The notes under the pieces: generated by a model
Database searches by the model: none
Told to the model about the DNA's origin: nothing
The model's input: only the letters and a program-made list of their open reading frames with translations
In this document: positions 27,450-34,999 of the stretch, piece by piece
Position numbering within the stretch: position 1 is the stretch's first letter
Layout: every line of letters begins with the position of its first letter
Origin: Psychroflexus sp. MES1-P1E
Lineage (GTDB): Bacteria; Bacteroidota; Bacteroidia; Flavobacteriales; Flavobacteriaceae
Reading direction: 5' to 3'
Assembly: GCF_002836055.1 (NCBI RefSeq)
Contig: NZ_PJBS01000307.1
Span: 1-64,000, forward strand
Length of the DNA: 64,000 bases
Translations under genes and position numbers: made by a program

Positions 27450-28643
27450 ATGAATCTACATGAATATCAAGGCAAAGAAATATTAAGCAGTTTTGGTGTC
27501 GGCATCCAAAAAGGAATCCTTTCCAAAACTCCTAAAGAAGCTGTTGAAGCTGCTAAAAAACTCACTGAAGAAACCGGAACTGGGTGGCATGTTATAAAAG
27601 CTCAAGTTCATGCAGGTGGACGTGGAAAAGGGGGTGGAGTTAGGCTTGCCAAAAACCTTAAAGAGGTAGAGCAGATAGCAGAAGAGATTTTAGGAATGCA
27701 TTTGGTAACCCCACAAACCAGTAAAGAAGGTAAGGAGGTGCATCAAGTTCTTATTACAGAAGACGTTTATTATCCAGGGGATAATGAACCAGAAGAATAT
27801 TATATGTCTGTTTTATTAAACAGAGCTACAGGAAGAAATATGATTATGTATTCTCCAGAAGGTGGAGTCGATATAGAAAGTGTAGCAGAAAATACACCAG
27901 AAAAAATATTTACTGAAGAAATAGATCCTGCTACAGGTATTCTGCCATTTCAAGCTCGTAAAATTGCTTTCAACTTTGGATTAGAAGGGAAAGCTTTTAA
28001 AGAAATGACCAAATTCGTTACTTCTTTATATAAAGCTTACGAAGGTTGTGATTCTTCATTATTCGAAATCAATCCTGTTTTGAAAACCAGTGATGACAGA
28101 ATTATAGCTGTAGATGCTAAAGTAACTTTAGACGATTCAGCGTTATTTAGACATAAAGATTATCAAAACATGCGCGATACGCGTGAAGAAGATCCTACAG
28201 AAGTTGAAGCTAGAGAAGCTGGTTTAAGTTATGTCAACCTAGATGGTAATGTTGGTTGTATGGTCAACGGTGCTGGACTTGCCATGGCCACTATGGATTT
28301 AATTAAATTTGCTGGAGGAGAACCGGCTAACTTCCTAGACGTTGGAGGTACTGCTGATGCAAAACGTGTTGAACAAGCTTTTAAACTAATTCTGAAGGAC
28401 AAAAAAGTAGAAGCTATCTTAATCAATATTTTTGGAGGTATTGTAAGATGTGACCGAGTTGCTAAAGGTATTATTGAAGCTTACAAAAACATGGGTGACC
28501 AAATAAATGTTCCTATTATTGTAAGGCTTCAAGGAACCAATGCTGAAGAAGCTGTGAAATTGATCAACGAAGCTGGAATTAATGTGGAAACTGCAGTTCA
28601 ATTTAAAGAAGCTGCGGATAAAGTACAAAAAGTTTTAGCTTAA
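27450..28643 (+). CDS. sucC: Succinyl-CoA synthetase beta subunit (ADP-forming)
   Basis: Beta subunit of the TCA-cycle enzyme that makes ATP from succinyl-CoA. 397 residues: N-terminal ATP-grasp domain (MNLHEYQGKEILSSFGV; KAQVHAGGRGKGGGV at about 50-64; LFEINPV) and C-terminal ligase domain with FLDVGGTADAKRVEQAF and NIFGGIVRCDRVAKGI. The alpha subunit gene sucD is not next to it, unlike in many bacteria. It is a single gene between its own promoter and terminator. Confidence 0.97.
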   Translation: MNLHEYQGKEILSSFGVGIQKGILSKTPKEAVEAAKKLTEETGTGWHVIKAQVHAGGRGKGGGVRLAKNLKEVEQIAEEILGMHLVTPQTSKEGKEVHQVLITEDVYYPGDNEPEEYYMSVLLNRATGRNMIMYSPEGGVDIESVAENTPEKIFTEEIDPATGILPFQARKIAFNFGLEGKAFKEMTKFVTSLYKAYEGCDSSLFEINPVLKTSDDRIIAVDAKVTLDDSALFRHKDYQNMRDTREEDPTEVEAREAGLSYVNLDGNVGCMVNGAGLAMATMDLIKFAGGEPANFLDVGGTADAKRVEQAFKLILKDKKVEAILINIFGGIVRCDRVAKGIIEAYKNMGDQINVPIIVRLQGTNAEEAVKLINEAGINVETAVQFKEAADKVQKVLA

Positions 28644-28663
28644 GCCATAAACTCATACAATCT

Positions 28664-28699
28664 AAAAGCCCCTTATATTCGATATTCGGGGCTTTTTTA
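28664..28699 (+). terminator. Rho-independent terminator after sucC
   Basis: AAAAGCCCC (28664-28672) pairs with GGGGCTTTT (28688-28696), followed by more T. It may also end transcripts from the minus strand. Confidence 0.85.
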
Positions 28700-28702
28700 T
28701 GC

Positions 28703-29767
28703 TTAAATTTTTATCTTTTCCTTTTTAGAGTCTACTTCCAGAATATAATCTCCTAGATAGTCAGCATCCTTTTTGGTGCCTCCTAAAGTGGCAGAAGCTC
28801 TAGTATGTAACCAAGGCAAACCAATAAAATATAAACCATCGATATTGCTTACTCCTCTATGATGTATAGGGTAGCCGTTTTTGTCTAATTCCAAACCTTC
28901 TATCCAATCAAATTTTGGCCGATATCCTGTAGCCCAAATTATATTTCTGACATCGGTTAATTTTGCTTCTTCTGTTACGATTTTATGAGAATTAGCATTG
29001 AGGGCTTTTCCGACTGGAATGACATTTTCTTTATGTAGAATCCCTTTTACATCCACTCCTATAATAGGTTGTTTAGATTCACTTATCTTTTTTCCTAACC
29101 AAGACGTTTTGCTAAAGCTTAAATACCTCGTCTTAGTGAACCACCACCATAAAGTTTTACCTAAAAATTCCCGTGGTAAAGTTTTAACTTCTGTATCTCC
29201 GGAAAAATAGACGTCTCTATCCGTATTGGAAATTTCGTCTAAGATCTGATATCCAGAATCTCCTGCTCCAACCACCATCGCTTTTCCGTCTTGCAACTGA
29301 CTTGGATTTTTGTAATAATCGCTGTGAATTTGAAAAATAGAAGCCTCTATTTTTTGGTAAAATGGGGGTATGTAAGGAATATGAAATGGTCCTGTAGCTA
29401 TGATGACTTGCTCTGCTTCATAAAATCCATCTTCGCACTTGACAACAAAATAATCAGATTTATCTTGAATTTCTGTGACTAAAGTATTGAATTCAACAGG
29501 AATATTGAAGGTATCCACATAGTGCTTAAAATACTCTGCAACTTCATATTTATCTGGATAATGTCCTTTTGGTTTTGGAAATTCAAGACCTTTTAAATTG
29601 TTAAACTCAGAAGGCGTAAATAAAGTTAGAGAGTCCCACCTCTTTAACCAAGAGGCCCCTACTTGGCTTTCTTTATCTAAGATTACATAATTTTTTTTTA
29701 ACTGTTTAAGCTCATAAGCCATAGACAAGCCAGCTTGCGCAGCGCCAATAATTATAAAATCCAACAT
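28703..29767 (-). CDS. FAD/NAD(P)-dependent flavin monooxygenase-like oxidoreductase
   Basis: 354 residues. The N-terminal FAD site is IIGAAQAGLSMAYELK (GxAxxG variant of GxGxxG). The second Rossmann site for NADP is VVGAGDSGYQILDEI at about 165-179. FTPSEFNNLKGLEFPKPKGHYPDK resembles the flavin-monooxygenase (CzcO/YhiN) group, and IWATGYRPKFDWI is the typical ATG motif near the C-terminus. The substrate is unknown; amine, sulfur or lipid oxidation have been described in the family. It lies in a minus-strand cluster behind the YpdA-type gene. Confidence 0.85.
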   Translation of the reverse strand: MLDFIIIGAAQAGLSMAYELKQLKKNYVILDKESQVGASWLKRWDSLTLFTPSEFNNLKGLEFPKPKGHYPDKYEVAEYFKHYVDTFNIPVEFNTLVTEIQDKSDYFVVKCEDGFYEAEQVIIATGPFHIPYIPPFYQKIEASIFQIHSDYYKNPSQLQDGKAMVVGAGDSGYQILDEISNTDRDVYFSGDTEVKTLPREFLGKTLWWWFTKTRYLSFSKTSWLGKKISESKQPIIGVDVKGILHKENVIPVGKALNANSHKIVTEEAKLTDVRNIIWATGYRPKFDWIEGLELDKNGYPIHHRGVSNIDGLYFIGLPWLHTRASATLGGTKKDADYLGDYILEVDSKKEKIKI

Positions 29768-29818
29768 TATTTTTCATTTTTTTATAAGGTACACTGAAAC
29801 GGACTTATATCCAAATAG

Positions 29819-30730
29819 CTAAGGTTTTATTCTTTGATACAGTTTAAAGTATTGATTATAAATATAGAGTATCAATACGCCAAAACTTACGGCGACTACA
29901 ATCAAGATGGTATTGATAATATTATCTGCAGAAAATGAAAGTTTGATAAGAATAGTTGAAATAACAAATCCTGAATTACGAATAACTCTGCTAAATTCTT
30001 CAGTTTGAAGAAATGAAAATAGTAGTAATAGCACATCTATGAGGATTAAAACAGTAAAGAAGTCATCAAAGAAAATGGTATTCACTGTTTTGATAGAGGT
30101 AGATGAGTAATCGGTACTATTAAACGTTTCAAAAAGCCAGCTTCCAAGAGAAAAAATGGCGAGAACGACAATAACTGGAACTAAAATAGTTGCAAAAACA
30201 TTCTTTACTTTAATGTGGGTCTTAGTCTTATTGGTCAATTCTTCTTTTTTAACCTTATTTTTAGCATTTAGTCTATAAAATTGAAAAATCAAGAAAAACA
30301 AGATTAAAGTTGCTATTAAATCTATGGTGAATTGGATATCACCTTCTATGGAAAACCAATCGGACGAAAATTCAAGATTCGATAAATCGTAAAATATTTT
30401 CCGAATCAATATCAGAGTAATAATTTCATATTGCTTACCAATGTAATTGGTAATGGATTTAGGAAGGTAGAACACCAAAAGGTAAACCTCGTAAATTAGG
30501 ATAATTGAGAAAGGGGTATAGATAGCAGATATGGGGCTAATAATTAAATTCCCATCATATTTGCCTATATCCAAGATATTGAAATCAATAAGTCCAATAA
30601 CCACTAAGTGGATTCCAAAACTTACGATAGCTACAATAACAATTACTTTCTCTAATTGTTCTTTTAATTTCTCTGAGAGGAAATAAGAATTTAAAAATTT
30701 AAAAGACTCTTTGAAGCTGAAATTTGACAT
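29819..30730 (-). CDS. Integral membrane protein of unknown function
   Basis: 303 residues with about seven hydrophobic segments, for example VIVIVAIVSFGIHLVVIGLI (about 29-48), IYTPFSIILIYEVYLLVFYL, LIATLILFFLIFQFY, VFATILVPVIVVLAIFSLGS and the C-terminal IINTILIVVAVSFGVLILYI. There is a lysine-rich cytoplasmic loop (NAKNKVKKEELTNKTKTH). No family motif was recognised. It lies between two flavin oxidoreductase genes on the same strand, with gaps of about 50 bp on each side. Confidence 0.65.
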   Translation of the reverse strand: MSNFSFKESFKFLNSYFLSEKLKEQLEKVIVIVAIVSFGIHLVVIGLIDFNILDIGKYDGNLIISPISAIYTPFSIILIYEVYLLVFYLPKSITNYIGKQYEIITLILIRKIFYDLSNLEFSSDWFSIEGDIQFTIDLIATLILFFLIFQFYRLNAKNKVKKEELTNKTKTHIKVKNVFATILVPVIVVLAIFSLGSWLFETFNSTDYSSTSIKTVNTIFFDDFFTVLILIDVLLLLFSFLQTEEFSRVIRNSGFVISTILIKLSFSADNIINTILIVVAVSFGVLILYIYNQYFKLYQRIKP

Positions 30731-30779
30731 ATTTAAAGGTAATCAAATTGTTAAATAAGACTTAATAAAAAATTATTAT

Positions 30780-31739
30780 TTAAGAATTAATATTTTCCAT
30801 GATCATTTTGGCGTGAATTCTAGAGTTTTCTATAAACCATTTATGGGTCTCCATACCACCACATATGACACCTGCAAGATAAACACCTTTTAGATTGGTT
30901 TCCATGGTTTGCTGATTATAGTCAGGTATTGAAAGGCCATCGTCGCTTAAGGCCACCCCAATCATTTTAAGAAACTCAAAGTTTGGGCGATACCCAGTAA
31001 GAACAAGTACAAAGTCATTTCCTATTTCTTGAACATGGCCCTGGTCATCTTTAAATTTTACGTAATCCTTTCCGACTTCTGTTAATTCAGAATTGAAATA
31101 AGCCTTGATACTGCCTTCTTTAATTCTATTCAGAACATCTGGTCTTACCCAATACTTTACGCGTTCCCCAATTTGCTCACCTCTTATGATCATAGTCACA
31201 TCTGCACCTTTTCGATAAGTTTCTAGGGCTGCATCTACAGAGGAATTACTCGCTCCCACAACGACAAGTTTTTGGGTAGCATAATAATGGGGATCTTTAT
31301 AATAGTGAGAGACTTTATCCAACTCTTCTCCAGGAATATTAAGGTGATTTGGAATATCGTAGAACCCCGTTGAAACCACTATATTCTTGGCTTGATAATC
31401 TGCTTTGCTAGTAGATATCCTAAAGAAGCTTTTGTCCTTAGTTACTTTTTCTACTTTTTCAAATAGGTTAATGTGGATTTGCTTGTAGTCTATGATCCTT
31501 CTGTAATATTCCAACGCCTCCTGTTTTGTAGGTTTGTTGTTATTACTTACAAATGGAATTTCATCTAGTTCTAATTTTTCAGACGTAGAGAAAAAAGTCA
31601 TTTTGTCTGGATAATTATATAGGGAGTTAACTAAGGCTCCTTTTTCTATAATAATATAAGAAAGATTCTTTTTTTTAGCTTCTATTGCACTAGCTATACC
31701 TATGGGTCCACCACCAACAATCAACACATCGTAAGTCAT
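30780..31739 (-). CDS. ypdA: YpdA-family bacillithiol disulfide reductase
   Basis: 319 residues. FAD-binding GGGPIGIASAIEAKKKN is at the N-terminus. The NADPH Rossmann site is VVGASNSSVDAALETYRKGADV at about 160 (given as two parts: VVGASNSSVDAAL and ETYRKGADV). VLVLTGYRPNFEFLKMIGV and GVYLAGVICGG are typical of YpdA. The enzyme reduces bacillithiol disulfide with NADPH; many Bacteroidota make bacillithiol. No CxxC redox pair of thioredoxin reductase is present, as expected for YpdA. It starts 3 bp after rpe ends, so they are co-transcribed. Confidence 0.88.
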   Translation of the reverse strand: MTYDVLIVGGGPIGIASAIEAKKKNLSYIIIEKGALVNSLYNYPDKMTFFSTSEKLELDEIPFVSNNNKPTKQEALEYYRRIIDYKQIHINLFEKVEKVTKDKSFFRISTSKADYQAKNIVVSTGFYDIPNHLNIPGEELDKVSHYYKDPHYYATQKLVVVGASNSSVDAALETYRKGADVTMIIRGEQIGERVKYWVRPDVLNRIKEGSIKAYFNSELTEVGKDYVKFKDDQGHVQEIGNDFVLVLTGYRPNFEFLKMIGVALSDDGLSIPDYNQQTMETNLKGVYLAGVICGGMETHKWFIENSRIHAKMIMENINS

Positions 31740-31742
31740 AGT

Positions 31743-32405
31743 CTATTTATTTATAGAATTTTTAAGGTTCAAAATTGTTTCTTCTGGATCATCACTTTTA
31801 AAGACATAGCTTCCAGCTACCAAGACATCTGCTCCACAGGCAATGAGTTCTTCAGCATTCTTACCGGTGACTCCTCCGTCAATTTCGATCTTAGTATCAG
31901 CCCCTTCCTCAAGAATCAGTGCCTTGAGTTGTTTTATTTTTTTGTAAGTACGTTCAATAAAGTGTTGTCCACCAAAACCAGGATTCACACTCATAAGGCA
32001 TACCATATCTATGTCATTGATACAATCTCTCAATAACTCTACATTGGTATGAGGATTTAAAGCAACACCAGCTTGCATTCCATGATTTTTAATGGATTGT
32101 AAGCTTCTGTGCAAATGTGAACAGGCTTCGTAATGAACTGTAAGCATATTCGATCCCAAATCTGCAAACTCCTTTATATATCGATCTGGATCAATAATCA
32201 TGAGGTGTACATCGATGAATTTTTTAGCATGTTTGGAAATAGCTTTTAAAACGGGCATCCCAAAAGAGATATTAGGCACAAATACACCATCCATAATATC
32301 GATATGGAACCAATCTGCTTGACTCGTATTTATCATTTCTATATCACGTTGTAAATTGGCGAAATCTGCGGCGAGTATAGATGGGGCTATAAGTTTATCA
32401 CTCAT
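31743..32405 (-). CDS. rpe: Ribulose-phosphate 3-epimerase
   Basis: Interconverts ribulose 5-phosphate and xylulose 5-phosphate in the pentose phosphate pathway. 220 residues, a TIM barrel. Conserved blocks are IAPSILAADFANL, WFHIDIMDGVFVPNISFG, DVHLMI, MSVNPGFGGQHFIE and IEIDGGVTGKNA, containing the metal-binding His and Asp residues. It leads the operon with ypdA. Confidence 0.96.
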   Translation of the reverse strand: MSDKLIAPSILAADFANLQRDIEMINTSQADWFHIDIMDGVFVPNISFGMPVLKAISKHAKKFIDVHLMIIDPDRYIKEFADLGSNMLTVHYEACSHLHRSLQSIKNHGMQAGVALNPHTNVELLRDCINDIDMVCLMSVNPGFGGQHFIERTYKKIKQLKALILEEGADTKIEIDGGVTGKNAEELIACGADVLVAGSYVFKSDDPEETILNLKNSINK

Positions 32406-32421
32406 GACTTAAATTTTGATA

Positions 32422-32429
32422 CAAAAATA
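32422..32429 (-). promoter_or_regulatory. -7 box of rpe-ypdA (minus strand)
   Basis: CAAAAATA reads TATTTTTG on the minus strand, 16 bp before the rpe ATG. Confidence 0.5.
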
Positions 32430-32524
32430 AGGTTTTAGTCGGGGAAGTTGTTCATATATTCACAAAAACCCCTTGCGTTTAAGAGCTGTTTAACTGTATT
32501 TTGCAACTTGATTAAACGATAACG

Positions 32525-32875
32525 ATGTTGCAAACTTTTGTTCATTACGCAAATCATTTTTTAGTGATTTTTTTCATTGCTAGGTTGTATACTCCTAAAC
32601 ACGTTTGGAAAAGCTATTTGGTTTTATTGACTACAATGCTTGTTGATATAGACCATTTATGGGCAATTCCTATTTTCGATCCCAGCCGATGTAGCATAGG
32701 CTTTCATACGTTTCACTTAGAAATAGCGATTCTAATTTACATCCTTATCTTCATATTTGTAAAGAATAAATGGGTGAGGCTGATAAGCATAGGCTTAATA
32801 TTTCATATGATTACAGATGCCATTGATTGCATTTGGTCTAACTTTGATTGTTTTCTGGATTATTTTATATGGTGA
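32525..32875 (+). CDS. DUF6122 family membrane protein
   Basis: 116 residues with three or four transmembrane helices. Polar residues are placed as in small membrane-bound hydrolases: MLVDIDHLWAIPIFDPSRCSIGFHTFH and FHMITDAIDC. The HxxxD and DxDH patterns suggest metal binding, and the family is distantly like the YdjM/LexA-regulated membrane hydrolases. The function is unproven. The next gene's chosen start lies 16 bp downstream. Confidence 0.8.
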   Translation: MLQTFVHYANHFLVIFFIARLYTPKHVWKSYLVLLTTMLVDIDHLWAIPIFDPSRCSIGFHTFHLEIAILIYILIFIFVKNKWVRLISIGLIFHMITDAIDCIWSNFDCFLDYFIW

Positions 32876-32891
32876 TGAATTATTTTATTTT

Positions 32892-33680
32892 ATGAAGCTG
32901 CTCTATCTTTTTTTTCTTCTGACTAGCATAACTACCAGCTTAAATGCTCAAGAACGAAATTTGAAACTTATAGATAGTTTAACCTTGCAAGCAGATCGCT
33001 TTTGGGGAGTGGATGTTTACGATAGATTTTACTTTTCTGAAAGAAATGTTTTTTATAAGACTGAAAACAAGCAAAAGTTTCAATTTCAAGATTTACAACT
33101 CGGTGATCTCGAAAGTGTGGATTTATTAAATCCTCTAAAAATTCTTTTGTTTTATAAAGAAGCCAATACCATCGTAATTTTAGATAATCGGTTAAATGAA
33201 ATAAGCCGTATTAATTTCGGCGTTATTTCAGATTTTAAAACAGTTGATTTCGTGGGTGTTTCTAAAGATAATTCACTGTGGATTTTTAATGCAGATATCC
33301 AGCAATTGGAATTGTTCGACTATCAAAATGAACTTACACAAAACACCTCATTACCCATAAATCTGGAGATCTTACATTTCAAAAGCAATTACAATTTTTG
33401 TTGGCTTCAGCATTCAAACTCATTTACAAAGTATAATATCACTGGAAGTGTCGTGGATAGATTTAGTATGGAAGGAGCAATATCCTTTGCGACATTTAAA
33501 AGTCAAGTGATGGTACAAACTCAGTCGAGTTTGGAATTGTTTGAAAAGGACTCACGTCAAAGAACCTCTTTTAAAAAACCTAAAATTACGTTCAATCAAT
33601 TTTATTTCAATGCCCAAAACCTTTATATTTGCAGCGATAAAGTACTTTACACTTACAGATTAACCGCCGTAAATAATTGA
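32892..33680 (+). CDS. Secreted beta-propeller-like protein, unknown function
   Basis: 262 residues from MKLLYLFFLLTSITTSLNAQ, a signal peptide; the frame extends 25 codons upstream inside the DUF6122 gene, which I consider non-coding. The mature protein has repeated beta-rich units of about 40 residues (FWGVDVYDRFYFSERNVFYK; DFKTVDFVGVSKDNSLWIFN; ILHFKSNYNFCWLQHSNSF) resembling a small propeller. It is a conserved flavobacterial gene type without assigned role. It is followed after 4 bp by the deoxynucleoside kinase gene. Confidence 0.7.
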   Translation: MKLLYLFFLLTSITTSLNAQERNLKLIDSLTLQADRFWGVDVYDRFYFSERNVFYKTENKQKFQFQDLQLGDLESVDLLNPLKILLFYKEANTIVILDNRLNEISRINFGVISDFKTVDFVGVSKDNSLWIFNADIQQLELFDYQNELTQNTSLPINLEILHFKSNYNFCWLQHSNSFTKYNITGSVVDRFSMEGAISFATFKSQVMVQTQSSLELFEKDSRQRTSFKKPKITFNQFYFNAQNLYICSDKVLYTYRLTAVNN

Positions 33681-33684
33681 TTAT

Positions 33685-34299
33685 ATGCACGTTGCAATCG
33701 CTGGAAATATTGGAGCAGGAAAGACAACTCTTACCAAACTTATAGCTAAACATTATAATTGGAGAGCAGAATACGAAGATGTTATTGAAAATCCCTTTTT
33801 GGAAGATTTTTATGAAGACATGAAACGATGGTCTTTTAACCTTCAAATTTACTTTTTGAACAGTAGATTTAGACAAATTCTCGAAATTCGGGAAAGCAAT
33901 ACAGACATTATTCAGGATAGGACTATTTATGAAGATGCTTTTATTTTTGCTCCCAATTTACATGCGATGGGTTTGATGTCTAATAGAGATTTCAAAAACT
34001 ACTCCTCATTATTCGACCTTATGGAGTCTGTTACAGAGGCTCCAGATTTGCTGATCTATCTTAGAAGTAGTGTGCCTAATTTGGTAAAGCAAATTCAAAA
34101 ACGCGGTCGCGATTATGAGAATTCTATTTCTATAGATTACCTTAATAAGTTGAACGAGCGCTATGAAGCTTGGATTCAATGTTATGATAAAAGTAAACTC
34201 TTAGTCATCGATGTTGATGATCTTGACTTTGTTGATAAGCCAGAGGATTTGGGGTTGATATTTAATAAAATCGATGGTGAAATTCACGGCCTATTTTAA
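33685..34299 (+). CDS. Deoxynucleoside kinase
   Basis: 204 residues of the dNK/deoxyguanosine-deoxyadenosine kinase family, which salvages deoxynucleosides by 5'-phosphorylation. The P-loop is GNIGAGKTTL at about 7-16. IIQDRTIYEDAFIFAPNLH at about 73-91 holds the ERS-like/DR substrate motif, and IYLRSSVPNLVKQIQKRGRDYEN the LID arginines. The substrate base cannot be told from sequence. The stop overlaps the convergent pyrophosphohydrolase gene by 4 bp. Confidence 0.92.
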   Translation: MHVAIAGNIGAGKTTLTKLIAKHYNWRAEYEDVIENPFLEDFYEDMKRWSFNLQIYFLNSRFRQILEIRESNTDIIQDRTIYEDAFIFAPNLHAMGLMSNRDFKNYSSLFDLMESVTEAPDLLIYLRSSVPNLVKQIQKRGRDYENSISIDYLNKLNERYEAWIQCYDKSKLLVIDVDDLDFVDKPEDLGLIFNKIDGEIHGLF

Positions 34300-34682
34300 C
34301 GGTCTAAAATATTCTTGAGTTTGGGCTTAAAATAATGGAGTCCTTTTAAAACTTTGCCATCTTCTCTGTAAATCGGTTTTCCATTTTCATCTAGTTTGCT
34401 CATGTTGCTTCGATGTATTTCTTCAAAGACTTCCTCTATTTTATAATGCATGCCATGGGAAATGATGGTTCCGCATAAGATGTAAAGCATGTCTCCTAAA
34501 GCGTCTGCAACTTCTACAAGATCACCTTGAGAAGCTGCTTCTAGATATTCTTCATTTTCTTCTTGCATCAGCTTGTAGCGAAGCATGTTTTTATCAAGTC
34601 CAAGATCTGCTTTTTGGACTTCTGAAACATCAAGTCCGAAAGCTTTATGAAATATTTTTACATGTTCTAATGGCTTTTTCAT
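34296..34682 (-). CDS. Nucleotide pyrophosphohydrolase (MazG/PRA-PH-like)
   Basis: 128 residues of the all-alpha NTP-PPase superfamily. The metal-binding motif is EENEEY (about 41-46) followed by EVADALGDMLYIL (about 57-69), giving the ExxE...ExxD ligand set. A C-terminal tail with GKPIYREDGKVLKG is usual for the flavobacterial form annotated as nucleoside triphosphate pyrophosphohydrolase. The likely role is removal of abnormal or excess (d)NTPs. Confidence 0.85.
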   Translation of the reverse strand: MKKPLEHVKIFHKAFGLDVSEVQKADLGLDKNMLRYKLMQEENEEYLEAASQGDLVEVADALGDMLYILCGTIISHGMHYKIEEVFEEIHRSNMSKLDENGKPIYREDGKVLKGLHYFKPKLKNILDR

Positions 34683-34694
34683 AAGATTTAAAAG

Positions 34695-34702
34695 TATTTT
34701 TG
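34695..34702 (+). promoter_or_regulatory. -7 box of small membrane protein gene
   Basis: TATTTTTG fits TAnnTTTG, 16 bp before the ATG at 34719. Confidence 0.55.
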
Positions 34703-34718
34703 TGAAAAATATAAAATT

Positions 34719-34949
34719 ATGTTTACTCCAGGGCGTATTGCCTTTATCATTTTCTTTGTAGTGGTGTTTGTTTCCATTATTATTTATTCATATATCAAAG
34801 ATAGAGGACTTCATAATAAGTATTATAAAGGAAGTCTGTTTGTGTTATTGGGTTTTTTTACATTTATTATCTTACTTATCCTTTTAAGATTTTACTGGAG
34901 AGAAGAATCCATCTTAGACCTCATCAAAAATATAATGGGAAGTTCTTAG
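34719..34949 (+). CDS. Small membrane protein with two transmembrane helices
   Basis: 76 residues with two clear helices, RIAFIIFFVVVFVSIIIYSYI (about 6-26, given as two overlapping parts) and LFVLLGFFTFIILLILLRFY (about 40-59), joined by a basic loop (KDRGLHNKYYKGS). It has its own promoter. This type is conserved in flavobacteria, but I know of no function. Confidence 0.7.
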   Translation: MFTPGRIAFIIFFVVVFVSIIIYSYIKDRGLHNKYYKGSLFVLLGFFTFIILLILLRFYWREESILDLIKNIMGSS

Positions 34950-34999
34950 GTTTCTTAAATATTATTTTAACTTTAGAAAAAATTGGAGAAGGAATATAT

